From Thermohalobaculum sp965247385 (GTDB taxonomy: Bacteria; Pseudomonadota; Alphaproteobacteria; Rhodobacterales; Rhodobacteraceae), in assembly GCA_965247385.1 (NCBI GenBank), contig CBDFHG010000002.1, positions 930,001 through 994,000 on the forward strand: a stretch of DNA of 64,000 bases. Direction: 5' to 3'. The position numbers and the translations under genes were made by a program. Below, piece after piece: positions 36,819-45,108 of this stretch (position 1 is the stretch's first letter; each line of letters begins with the position of its first letter). Under the pieces are notes generated by a model. That model saw only the letters and a program-made list of their open reading frames with translations, searched no databases and was not told the origin of the DNA.

Positions 36819-37508
36819 ATGAAGGAAGGCCCCGATATCGCGCGGGTGGCGGCGCTGATAGGCGATCCGGCGCGCGCGAACATGCTGACCGCGCTGATGA
36901 CCGGCCGCGCGCTGACCGTCAGCGAACTGGCCACCGAAGCTGGGATCGGCCTGCCGACCGCAAGCTCCCATCTTGGCAAGCTCTCGGAAGGCGGTCTGGT
37001 TGCGCAGACACGCCAAGACCGCCACCGGTATTTTCGCCTGTCCGACCCGGAAGTGGCGGCGGTGCTGGAGGCCTTGATGGGGTTATCGGCGCACACCGGG
37101 CATATGCGGGTGCGGACCGGGCCGAAGGACCCGGAGCTTCGGCACGCGCGGGTCTGTTATGACCACCTGGCGGGGGAGCTTGGCGTCAGCATGCTCGACG
37201 CGCTGCGGCGGCGGAATTTCGTGACCGGCGCCGAAGAAATGGAGCCGAGCGCGGAGGGGGTGGTGTTTTTCCGCGACTTCGGGATCGACATCGGCGGGTT
37301 ATCGCGGCGGCGGCGCGCGCTTTGCCGGCCCTGTCTCGACTGGAGTGCCCGGCGCGATCATCTGGGCGGTGCGCTGGGGGCGGCGCTGCTGGAGCGGATG
37401 ATCGGCCTCGGCTGGGCGGTCCGGGCAAGCGACAGCCGCGCAATCCGCTTCTCGCGCCGGGGCGAAGCCGAATTTGCGCGGCAGTTTCTTCCTGCAGCGG
37501 CGGCGTGA
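36819..37508 (+). CDS. ArsR-family transcriptional regulator
   Basis: A 229-residue regulator. Residues about 5-85 form the winged helix (RVAALIGDPARANMLTALM, LTVSELATEAGIGLPTASSH, LGKLSEGGLV). No metal-binding ELCVCDL-type box is present; the C-terminal 130 residues, with a CX2C-like RRALCRPCLDW, may sense another signal. The ATG lies 9 bases from the IS1182 end and no ribosome site is visible, so the insertion has probably removed its own promoter and Shine-Dalgarno. Divergent to the NIPSNAP pair, its probable target. Confidence 0.82.
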   Translation: MKEGPDIARVAALIGDPARANMLTALMTGRALTVSELATEAGIGLPTASSHLGKLSEGGLVAQTRQDRHRYFRLSDPEVAAVLEALMGLSAHTGHMRVRTGPKDPELRHARVCYDHLAGELGVSMLDALRRRNFVTGAEEMEPSAEGVVFFRDFGIDIGGLSRRRRALCRPCLDWSARRDHLGGALGAALLERMIGLGWAVRASDSRAIRFSRRGEAEFARQFLPAAAA

Positions 37509-37511
37509 ACT

Positions 37512-38255
37512 TCAATCCTCCCAATCGATAGGATCGAATTGCACACCGCCGAAGATCTGTTCGACCGGTTGCAACTCGATGGTCGAGACATTCACGTGTG
37601 CCGGGGCGGTGACCGCATAGAGAATCGCGTCGGCGATGTCGCCGGGGCTGATCTCGCGGATGCCGGTGGTCTTCAACCGCTCAAGGGTGGCCGGGTCGGA
37701 CACGGCAGCGTCATAGAATTCGGTCGAGACCCGGCCGGGGCAGATTTCGGTCACCCGCACCCCAGTGCCGCGCAATTCCAACCGCAGGTTCTGGCTCATC
37801 AGCCGCACCGCCCCCTTCGAGGCTCCGTAGACCGCCGAGAGCGTCGGATACAGCCCGGCCACCGAGCCCAGATTGACCACATGGCCGCGCCCGCGCGCGA
37901 TCATGCCGGGCAGGGTCAGGCGCAGCAGCTCCAGGACAGCGGTGACATTGGTGTCGATGGTCTGGGCGACCTCCTCGCGGGTGGTGGTGGCCAGCCCGGT
38001 GATCCCGGCGCCGAGCCCGGCATTGTTGACCAGCAGGTCCGGGGTCAGTCCGGCGGTGAGCTGTTCCAACGCTCCCCCATCACGGATGTCGAGCGCGTGG
38101 GGAATGCACCCGGTCTCGCTGGCCAGCGCCTGCAAGCGGGCATCCCGGCGGGCCAGGGCGTGGACCTCCCAGCCGTTGGCGGTGAGTTTGCGCACCACGG
38201 CTTCGCCGATGCCGGAGGAGGCGCCGGTGACGAGGGCGGTTCCCGTGGTGGTCAT
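37512..38255 (-). CDS. SDR-family NAD(P)-dependent oxidoreductase
   Basis: A 247-residue classical short-chain dehydrogenase. The cofactor motif is TGASSGIGEAV, followed by NNAGLG and the active site YGASK (Tyr, Lys) with Ser upstream in NLGSVAG. It resembles YdfG-type enzymes acting on 3-hydroxy acids such as serine or hydroxypropionate derivatives; substrate unproven. Its end lies just after the convergent ArsR gene, 3 bases apart. Confidence 0.88.
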   Translation of the reverse strand: MTTTGTALVTGASSGIGEAVVRKLTANGWEVHALARRDARLQALASETGCIPHALDIRDGGALEQLTAGLTPDLLVNNAGLGAGITGLATTTREEVAQTIDTNVTAVLELLRLTLPGMIARGRGHVVNLGSVAGLYPTLSAVYGASKGAVRLMSQNLRLELRGTGVRVTEICPGRVSTEFYDAAVSDPATLERLKTTGIREISPGDIADAILYAVTAPAHVNVSTIELQPVEQIFGGVQFDPIDWED

Positions 38256-38274
38256 GTCACTCTCTCTATCCGGC

Positions 38275-39219
38275 TCACGGCCATTTCGCCACCGGCGGCA
38301 GGCTCATCAGCACCGCCTCCGGGTTATGGCCGGTCTCGAGCCCGAACTTGGTGCCCCGGTCGTAGACGAGGTTGAACTCGGCATAGCGGCCCCGGCGGAT
38401 CAGTTGCCAGTCGCGGTCGGCCTCGGTCCAGTTCTCGGCCATGTGCGTCTGCGTGAGCGGCACGAAGGCATCGAGGAAGGCCCAGCCCACGCCCCTGGTG
38501 AAGGCGAAATCCGCCTCCCAGTCACCGGTGCAATGGTCGTCGTAGAAAATGCCGCCCACCCCGCGCGGCTCGTTCCGGTGGCGGATCATGAAGTAGTCGT
38601 CGGCCCATTCCTTGAAGCGCGGGTAATAGGCCGGGTCATGGCGGTCGCAGGCGGTTTTCAGGACGTTGTGGAAGAATTCCGTGTCCGCATCGACCGGCAC
38701 CATCGGGTTCAGGTCCGAGCCGCCGCCGAACCACCAGCCGCCGGGGGTCCAGAACATCCGGGTGTTCATGTGGACAGCCGGGCATTTCGGTGAGCGCATA
38801 TGGGCGACCAGCGAGATACCCGCCGCCCAGAAGCGCGGATCGTCGGCCAGGCCGGGGATCGCCTTGCGCGCCGTCAGGCTGCGCTGCGCCTGCTCGCCCA
38901 GGCTGCCGTAGACGGTGGAGACGTTGACCCCGACCTTCTCGAAACAACGCCCACCCCGCATGACGCTCATCACGCCGCCGCCCTGATCGCCCTCACCTTC
39001 GCCGGCACGCCTGGTCTCCTTGCGTTCGAACCGCCCGGCGGGCAGATCGGCGTGGGGGCCGGTGGTCTGGGCGTCCTCCAGCGCTTCGAAGGCGTTGCAG
39101 ATGGCATCGCGCAGTTCGGCGAACCAGGTGCTTGCCCGCGCCTTCTCGGCTTCCATCGCTTCCATTCCTGGCATCTCGCCCGCCTCGCCTTGTGTCATTC
39201 CTGCATCGTGCCCTGACAT
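38275..39219 (-). CDS. hemF: Oxygen-dependent coproporphyrinogen III oxidase HemF
   Basis: A 314-residue enzyme converting coproporphyrinogen III to protoporphyrinogen IX with O2 during heme synthesis. Signature regions: AGISLVAHMRSPKCPAVHMN, GGWWFGGGSDLNPM, RGVGGIFYDD, and RRGRYAEFNLVYDRGTKFGL. I take the start at 39219 (MSGHDAG); 39198 is a possible alternative. It follows the SDR gene's start by 19 bases on the same strand (hemF first), so they may be co-transcribed. Confidence 0.95.
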   Translation of the reverse strand: MSGHDAGMTQGEAGEMPGMEAMEAEKARASTWFAELRDAICNAFEALEDAQTTGPHADLPAGRFERKETRRAGEGEGDQGGGVMSVMRGGRCFEKVGVNVSTVYGSLGEQAQRSLTARKAIPGLADDPRFWAAGISLVAHMRSPKCPAVHMNTRMFWTPGGWWFGGGSDLNPMVPVDADTEFFHNVLKTACDRHDPAYYPRFKEWADDYFMIRHRNEPRGVGGIFYDDHCTGDWEADFAFTRGVGWAFLDAFVPLTQTHMAENWTEADRDWQLIRRGRYAEFNLVYDRGTKFGLETGHNPEAVLMSLPPVAKWP

Positions 39220-39472
39220 ATCGGCCCCACGCGCCCGGGGGCAAGCGATGGTTGCTCGACCTCGCCCACGCATCGCGCTATGTATCGCTCCACGGAACTG
39301 ATTTACGGAACCGGGAGATACCGATGTGGAGGCTCATCCGCGCCTGCACCCTACCAAGCTGAGCAGCGGCCATCGCCGCTTTTCGCAGGCTCGCGTCATG
39401 AGGTGTGCGCCGGTGCATGCCGAGCCCTCCGATCTTCCTCCGAACTCCCGTTGACGCTGCCAGGATGCCGTT

Positions 39473-41317
39473 ATGTTCCGTTTCTTCGAAACCCTGATCG
39501 ACCCCTACCAGCCCTATGACGAACAGGCCGAGTTTCCGCACCGGCTGATCCCGTTCTATCTGCGTTTCCTGCGACCGGCACGCTGGGTGATCGCCAGCGC
39601 GATGCTGCTGTCGTTGATCTTCGCCCTGACCGAGGCGGCGCTGGCGCGCTTTGCCGGGCAGTTGGTCGATCTGCTGACAGTGGCCGAACCGGCAACAATC
39701 TGGACCGATCACGGCACTGCCTTTCTGACGATGGCGGCGGTGGTGTTCCTGCTGCGCCCGGTGGTGCGGATCCTGGAGTCCTTCGTCTCGGGCCAGGGAT
39801 TCTACGCCCAGATGGGGGCGCTGATACGCTGGCGTACCCACCGCAAGATGCTGCGCCAGTCCTTGAGCTTCTTCACCGACGACTTCGCCGGCCGGATCGC
39901 CAACAAGCAGATCCAGCTGGCCCCGGCGCTGAACGATTCGGTGCATCAGATCACCTCCGAGGTCTGGTATGCGTCGATCTTCCTGGTCGGCGCGGCAGCA
40001 ATCCTGGCCGAGACGGATGTCCGGCTGCTGATCCCGTTGGGGCTGTGGTTCGCCGGGTTTGTCGGCATCTCCTGGCGGTTCATTCCCCGAATCACCCGGC
40101 AGGGAAAGGCGGTGGCCGAGGCACGCTCGACCCTGGCCGGGCGCATCGTCGACAGCTACACCAACATCCAGACCGTCAAGCTGTTTGCCCATGCCGAGCG
40201 CGAGGAGGACTATGCCCGCCAAGCCTTGGAGGATTTCCGCTGGACCTTCGCCCGCCAACTCCGGTTGTTCACGTTACTCAGCATGGCGCTGACGGCGCTG
40301 TCGACCCTGCTGATCGGCGGGGTCATCGGTTATGCCGTCTGGCTCTGGGGCCTGGGCGCAATCACTGTCGGCCCGATCGCGGCGGCGGTGGCGCTGGTGC
40401 TGCGCCTCAACGGCATGGTCGAGTGGATCATGTGGACCCTGACAACGCTGTTCCAGAACATCGGCACCGTGCAGGAGGGAATGGAGACGGTCTCGCAGCC
40501 GCTGCGCCTGAAGGACCGCCCTGGCGCCGATGCCCTGAAGCTGACCGGGGGCGAGGTGCGGTTCGAGCGCGTCACGCATCTTTACGGACGGCGCGGAGGC
40601 GGCGGGATCTGCGGGATCGACCTGACGGTGGCGGGCGGCGAGCGGGTCGGGTTGGTTGGCCGCTCCGGCTCGGGCAAATCGACCCTGGTGAATCTGGTGC
40701 TGCGGTTCTTCGACCCGGACCAGGGTCGGGTGCTGATCGACGGACAGGACTTGGCCGCTTGCCAGCAGGAAAGCGTCCGGGCGCAGATTTCCATGGTCAC
40801 CCAGGACACGGCGCTGTTGCACCGATCGATTCGCGACAACATCCTCTATGGTCGCCCGGATGCGACCGAGGACGAGGTCTGGGACGCGGCGCGCAAGGTG
40901 CGGGCCGAAGAGTTCATCCCGATGCTCGCCGATCAGTTGGGCCGCGAGGCCATGGACGCCCATGTCGGTGAGCGCGGGGTTCGGTTGTCGGGCGGCCAGC
41001 GTCAGCGGGTTGCGTTGGCCCGCGCGGTGTTGAAGAACGCGCCGATCCTGATCCTCGACGAGGCCACCTCGGCGCTGGATTCGGAGGTCGAGGCGGCGAT
41101 CCAGGAATCGTTGGAGGAGCTGATGGCGGGCAAGACCGTGATCGCCATCGCCCACCGGCTGAGCACCATCCAGCGCATGGACCGCATCGTGGTTCTCGAC
41201 GATGGGCGCATCGTCGAGGAAGGCAGCCATGCGGCGTTGCTGGCGGCGAAGGGTCTCTATGCCCGGTTCTGGGCGCGGCAGTCCGGCGGGTTCATCGGAT
41301 GGGAAGCAGCGGAGTGA
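39473..41317 (+). CDS. ABC exporter, fused membrane and ATPase domains
   Basis: A 614-residue half transporter. Six helices occupy residues about 30-330, and the nucleotide-binding domain follows with Walker A GRSGSGKST, signature LSGGQRQRVALAR, Walker B ILILDEATSALD and a switch His in AIAHRLSTIQ. It would work as a homodimer in the inner membrane. The closest groups export lipids or drugs; the substrate is unassigned. An 8-bp inverted repeat just after the stop (41318-41325 / 41335-41342) may help end transcription. Confidence 0.92.
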   Translation: MFRFFETLIDPYQPYDEQAEFPHRLIPFYLRFLRPARWVIASAMLLSLIFALTEAALARFAGQLVDLLTVAEPATIWTDHGTAFLTMAAVVFLLRPVVRILESFVSGQGFYAQMGALIRWRTHRKMLRQSLSFFTDDFAGRIANKQIQLAPALNDSVHQITSEVWYASIFLVGAAAILAETDVRLLIPLGLWFAGFVGISWRFIPRITRQGKAVAEARSTLAGRIVDSYTNIQTVKLFAHAEREEDYARQALEDFRWTFARQLRLFTLLSMALTALSTLLIGGVIGYAVWLWGLGAITVGPIAAAVALVLRLNGMVEWIMWTLTTLFQNIGTVQEGMETVSQPLRLKDRPGADALKLTGGEVRFERVTHLYGRRGGGGICGIDLTVAGGERVGLVGRSGSGKSTLVNLVLRFFDPDQGRVLIDGQDLAACQQESVRAQISMVTQDTALLHRSIRDNILYGRPDATEDEVWDAARKVRAEEFIPMLADQLGREAMDAHVGERGVRLSGGQRQRVALARAVLKNAPILILDEATSALDSEVEAAIQESLEELMAGKTVIAIAHRLSTIQRMDRIVVLDDGRIVEEGSHAALLAAKGLYARFWARQSGGFIGWEAAE

Positions 41318-41445
41318 GGCAGTCACCTTGCGTCTGACTGCCCGGCAACCTATTTGCCTGCAAGCGCTGGCTCTGAAATAATGCGCCGAAGTCAGGCACC
41401 GGCAAGCGATGCTGTCCGTACAGCATCCAGATTGCAGAGGATCGA

Positions 41446-42030
41446 TTGCGAACCGTTTCAGATACCCAGCGGCCGAAAGCCCACCGCCGATTGTTCCTTG
41501 GCCAAATGCTGCGCCGGCCCGGCAAGATCGGTGCCGTGTCGCCGTCGTCTGGCGCCCTCGCCCGGACGATGACTAGTCACCTGTCGCCAGAGACCGGAGC
41601 GGTCGTCGAGCTCGGCGGCGGCACCGGCAGGATCACCGATGCCATCCTGGCGCGCGGCGTGGCCCCGGATCGGTTGGCGGTGTTCGAGATCAACCGCGCC
41701 TTTGCCACCCTGCTGAATCGCCAGTTCCCAGCCGTGCATGTACTGGAACTTGACGCAACCCATGTGGCCGAGGCGCCGCTGAAGGATGTGGGCGCAGTGA
41801 TCAGCGGTTTGCCGCTTTTGTCGATCCCGACTCCGGTTCAGCGCCGGATTGTCGAGGGCGCCTTCCGGCTGCTGCGGCCGGGTGGCGTTTTTGTCCAGTT
41901 CACCTATGGCTGGCGCCCGCCAGTGGACCGGAAGATTCGCGAGGCGCTGGGGCTAAGCTGGACAGTGTCGCCCTGGGTGTGGAGGAATGTGCCTCCGGCG
42001 CAGGTGTATTGGTTCCGGCGGGGAAAGTGA
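41446..42030 (+). CDS. PmtA-like phospholipid N-methyltransferase
   Basis: A 194-residue SAM-dependent methyltransferase resembling the phosphatidylethanolamine N-methyltransferase PmtA and rRNA adenine methylases. RLFLGQMLRRPGKIGAVSPS is the family's N-terminal signature, VVELGGGTGRITDAIL binds SAM, and VISGLPLLSIP is the catalytic-loop equivalent. The start is a TTG at 41446; the ATG at 41506 would cut into conserved sequence. Would make phosphatidylcholine precursors at the inner membrane if PmtA. Confidence 0.78.
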   Translation: MRTVSDTQRPKAHRRLFLGQMLRRPGKIGAVSPSSGALARTMTSHLSPETGAVVELGGGTGRITDAILARGVAPDRLAVFEINRAFATLLNRQFPAVHVLELDATHVAEAPLKDVGAVISGLPLLSIPTPVQRRIVEGAFRLLRPGGVFVQFTYGWRPPVDRKIREALGLSWTVSPWVWRNVPPAQVYWFRRGK

Positions 42031-42263
42031 GTGCAATTCGCGGAAAACGTGAATTTTCAAACGGCTGCCAAAAATTTTCCTGGATCGTTCTGCGCCAAAC
42101 GCGCACCACCCCGCCTTCCGGCGGGTCTTATACCAATCGCCCTAACGATTGACCTGTGCCCATTTTCGTGTGGTGATGGAGGCGATGGCGGCTTCGCTCG
42201 GAAATGCAATCAAATCCACTTCCAACGTCGGAGAGCAGGAGTCAATTGAGAAGGCCGTTGGTA

Positions 42264-42315
42264 TTATGCGCTTACTCGAAAGCTGACGCTTTCGCCTCGC
42301 TGCCTCTCGCCCCGT
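42264..42315. repeat. Extra left half-unit of the hairpin repeat
   Basis: TTATGCGCTTACTCGAAAGC-TGAC-GCTTTCG...GCC(T)C(T)CGCCCCG, a diverged copy of the first 50 bases of the full element that begins one base later. It forms a direct tandem with that element's left half. Confidence 0.75.
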
Positions 42316-42480
42316 TTTATGCGCCTGTTCGAAAGCTGACGCTTTCGGCGCTCCGCCTCCCGCCCCTCCTCCCCGCCCAACCACCAAACCTACCGGATGG
42401 GATTACGCTTGGTGGTTGGGCGGGGAGGAGGGCGGGAGGCGGTACGCAGGTCACCGGAGGGGACCGGACAGGCGCATAAA
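42316..42480. repeat. Hairpin repeat element, full copy 2
   Basis: Outer ends TTTATGCGCCTGT (42316-42328) and ACAGGCGCATAAA (42468-42480) are perfect 13-bp inverted repeats. Inside, arms at about 42354-42387 and 42409-42441 pair almost perfectly (one extra C) around a loop containing CCTACCGGATGGGATTACG. The loop is nearly the same as in copy 1 (19878-20027), although the arms differ in sequence but stay complementary. Confidence 0.92.
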
Positions 42481-42498
42481 TCCCAGCGGGGATGCGGA

Positions 42499-42999
42499 TC
42501 AGTCATTGCCGTGCCTGTATTTGGATTGCCGCCCCGCCTCCGCCACGGCGATCGCTGCGGCCATTGCGACGTTCAGCGATCGCGCCCCCGGTTGCAGGGG
42601 AATCAGCAGGCGGGCATCCGCCGCCCGGTGCACCGCGTCCGGCAATCCGGCGCTCTCGCGGCCCATCAGCAGGGTGTCGCCTGGCTCGAATCGAAATTCC
42701 CACAGGCTGCCCGCCCCCTTGGTCGTCATCGCCACCAGCCGCCCCGGGGGGCGTTCCACGACGAAGGCGTCCCACGAATCATGCCGGTGCAGCTCCGCCA
42801 GATCGGCGTAATCCATCGCCTGGCGGCGCCAGGCTTTGGGCGAAAACGGGAAGCCGCAAGGCTCGATCACATGGACCGGCACGCCCAGGCACGCTCCCAA
42901 GCGCAGAACCGCTCCGACATTGGGCGCGATGTCCGGTTGAAACAGCGCCAATCGAATTCTCGCATCATCGTGCTTGCTTATCGGCCCCGTGTTCTGCAA
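42499..42999 (-). CDS. trmL: tRNA (cytidine(34)-2'-O)-methyltransferase TrmL
   Basis: A 166-residue SPOUT enzyme that 2'-O-methylates the wobble base of some leucine tRNAs. RLALFQPDIAPNVGAVLRL is the N-terminal motif, LLMGRESAGLPD and IPLQPGARSLNVAMAAAIAV form the SAM-binding knot. No ATG lies near the conserved N terminus. I choose TTG 42999 because GGAGG stands 5 bases upstream; TTG 42951 would give 150 residues, also close to the family's 155 or so. Confidence 0.88.
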   Translation of the reverse strand: MQNTGPISKHDDARIRLALFQPDIAPNVGAVLRLGACLGVPVHVIEPCGFPFSPKAWRRQAMDYADLAELHRHDSWDAFVVERPPGRLVAMTTKGAGSLWEFRFEPGDTLLMGRESAGLPDAVHRAADARLLIPLQPGARSLNVAMAAAIAVAEAGRQSKYRHGND

Positions 43000-43164
43000 A
43001 AAGCCCTCCGACTGGTAAAAGATGTGCGGCGCGTTGTCCGCTGGACCACAGCGCAAGCTATCGGTAGGTAGATATGTAACGTAGCGGAATGGGTAATTCG
43101 CGGATAGATTCCGTGCGTTCGAGTTTCTGCCCTTAAGGGGGCCCGACAAAAGGGAGAGACAGAC

Positions 43165-43731
43165 GTGTCTCACGCAGATAGCCATGACGACAGCAGTCGG
43201 CGCGACTTCCTGTATATCGCCACCGGCGCCATGGGCGCGGTAGGCGTAGGCACCGCTGTATGGCCGCTGGTCGACCAGATGAACCCATCGGCCGACGTGC
43301 TGGCCCTGGCCTCGATCGAGGTCGATATCAGCGATGTCGAAACCGGCACACAAATCACCGTCAAGTGGCGCGGCAAGCCGGTCTTCATCCGGCGCCGCAC
43401 CGAAGACGAGATCACGGCGGCGCGCAATGTCGCTTTGAAAGACCTGAAGGATCCCACCGCTCAGAACCTCAACCTGGACAGCGGCGCCGATGCCCGCGAC
43501 GCGAACCGGGTGCTGGAGAAAACCGGCGAGTGGCTGGTGATGATGGGCGTCTGCACTCATCTGGGCTGCGTACCCCTGGGCAACCGCGCCGGCGATTTTG
43601 GCGGCTGGTTCTGCCCCTGCCACGGTTCGCATTACGACGCCGCAGGCCGCATCCGAAAAGGCCCCGCGCCGCTGAACCTGGAAGTGCCGCAAGCGGCCTT
43701 CCTCTCCGACACCGTTATCAGGCTGGGCTGA
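43165..43731 (+). CDS. petA: Ubiquinol-cytochrome c reductase Rieske iron-sulfur subunit
   Basis: A 188-residue subunit of the bc1 complex. The N-terminal SRRDFLYIATGAMGAVGVG is a Tat-type signal that stays as the membrane anchor. The Rieske cluster is bound by CTHLGC and CPCHGSHYD. The start is GTG 43165 with GGGAGAG upstream. First gene of petABC; electrons from ubiquinol pass through it to cytochrome c1. Confidence 0.96.
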   Translation: MSHADSHDDSSRRDFLYIATGAMGAVGVGTAVWPLVDQMNPSADVLALASIEVDISDVETGTQITVKWRGKPVFIRRRTEDEITAARNVALKDLKDPTAQNLNLDSGADARDANRVLEKTGEWLVMMGVCTHLGCVPLGNRAGDFGGWFCPCHGSHYDAAGRIRKGPAPLNLEVPQAAFLSDTVIRLG

Positions 43732-43742
43732 GGGAGAACACA

Positions 43743-45086
43743 ATGAGCGGCATCCCGCACGACCACTACACCCCCAAGACCGGCATCGAGCGCTGGCTGC
43801 ACAGCCGCCTGCCGGTGGTGAGCCTGATCTACGACACCCTGATGATCCCGACACCGAAGAACCTGAACTGGATGTGGATCTGGGGCATCGTCCTGGCCTT
43901 CTGCCTGGTTCTGCAGATTGTCGTCGGCATCGTCCTGGCCATGCACTACACCCCGAATGCGGAAATGGCCTTCGCCTCGATCCAGCATATCGACCGCAAC
44001 GTGAACAGCGGCGCGCTGCTGCGCGACCTGCACGCCAACGGCGCCTCGCTGTTCTTCGTGGCGGTCTACGCGCATATCTTCCGAGGGTTGTATTACGGGT
44101 CCTACAAGGCCCCGCGCGAAATCACCTGGATCATCGGCATCCTGATCTACCTGGCGATGATGGCAACCGCCTTCATGGGCTACGTGCTGCCCTGGGGCCA
44201 GATGTCGTTTTGGGGCGCAACGGTCATCACCAACCTGTTTTCGGCCATCCCACTGATCGGCGACCCGATCGTCGAGTGGCTGTGGGGCGGTTTCTCGGTC
44301 GGCAATCCGACGTTGCAGCGCTTCTTCTCGCTGCACTACCTCCTGCCATTCGTCATCGCGGCGCTGGTGGCGGTCCATATCTGGGCCTTCCACACCACCG
44401 GCAACAGCAATCCGACGGGGGTCGAGGTGCGGCGTGATTCGATGGAAGTGGCCAAGAAGGACACCGTGCCGTTTTGGCCCTACTACGTCATCAAGGACGT
44501 GTTCGCGTTGAGCTTGATCCTGGTTTTCTTTGCCGTCTTCGTCTGGTTCATGCCCGACTTCCTGGGCCATCCGGACAACTACAAGGAGGCGAACCCGCTG
44601 GCGACGCCCGCGCATATCGTGCCGGAGTGGTACTTCCTGCCGTTCTACGCCATGCTGCGCGCCATCACCTTCGACATCCTGTTCATCGACTCGAAGCTGG
44701 GTGGCGTGATCGCGATGTTCGGCTCGATCGCGGTGCTGGCGCTGGTGCCCTGGCTGGATATCTCGCGGGTGCGCTCGGGCCGGTTCCGGCCACTCTTCAA
44801 GTGGTGGTTCGGGCTCCTGGTGCTGGACTTCGTGGTCCTGACCTGGTGCGGCAGCCAGCCGCCGGAGGGCCTGGTCCCGCTGATCTCGCTCTTGGGCACG
44901 ATCTACTGGTTCGGCTACTTCCTGGTGATCCTGCCGGTGCTCGGCCTGGTCGAGAAACCATTGCCGCCACCCGAGACCATCGAGGCCGATTTCGACGCTC
45001 ACTACCCGCCTAGATCAGCCGCGACCACACCGACGACCACACCGACGACCACACCGACGACCCCTGCGGCCACGGCAGCCGAGTAA
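43743..45086 (+). CDS. petB: Cytochrome b of the bc1 complex
   Basis: A 447-residue membrane subunit with eight helices holding hemes bL and bH and both quinone sites. Visible landmarks are MGYVLPWGQMSFWGATVITN (Qo-side helix), the PEWY motif in HIVPEWYFLPFYAM, and the heme-ligand histidine regions around YAHIFRGLYYGSY and AVHIWAFHTTG. The C-terminal tail is extended by Thr/Pro repeats coded by three copies of ACCACACCGACG. Starts at ATG 43743, 11 bases after petA. Confidence 0.97.
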   Translation: MSGIPHDHYTPKTGIERWLHSRLPVVSLIYDTLMIPTPKNLNWMWIWGIVLAFCLVLQIVVGIVLAMHYTPNAEMAFASIQHIDRNVNSGALLRDLHANGASLFFVAVYAHIFRGLYYGSYKAPREITWIIGILIYLAMMATAFMGYVLPWGQMSFWGATVITNLFSAIPLIGDPIVEWLWGGFSVGNPTLQRFFSLHYLLPFVIAALVAVHIWAFHTTGNSNPTGVEVRRDSMEVAKKDTVPFWPYYVIKDVFALSLILVFFAVFVWFMPDFLGHPDNYKEANPLATPAHIVPEWYFLPFYAMLRAITFDILFIDSKLGGVIAMFGSIAVLALVPWLDISRVRSGRFRPLFKWWFGLLVLDFVVLTWCGSQPPEGLVPLISLLGTIYWFGYFLVILPVLGLVEKPLPPPETIEADFDAHYPPRSAATTPTTTPTTTPTTPAATAAE

Positions 45087-45108
45087 CCGAGAGGCGAGGA
45101 GAGAGACG

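Larger units (their letters stand above)
35302..36820. promoter_or_regulatory. Palindromic operator candidate split by IS1182
   Basis: The left arm ATGGTTCG (35302-35309) and right arm CGAACCAT (36813-36820) are perfect inverted repeats. Without the IS and one TTAA copy they would face each other across the 8-base spacer CTTAACGT. The site lies between the divergent NIPSNAP and ArsR genes and its right arm covers the ArsR start codon. An ArsR operator is a reasonable inference. Confidence 0.5.
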
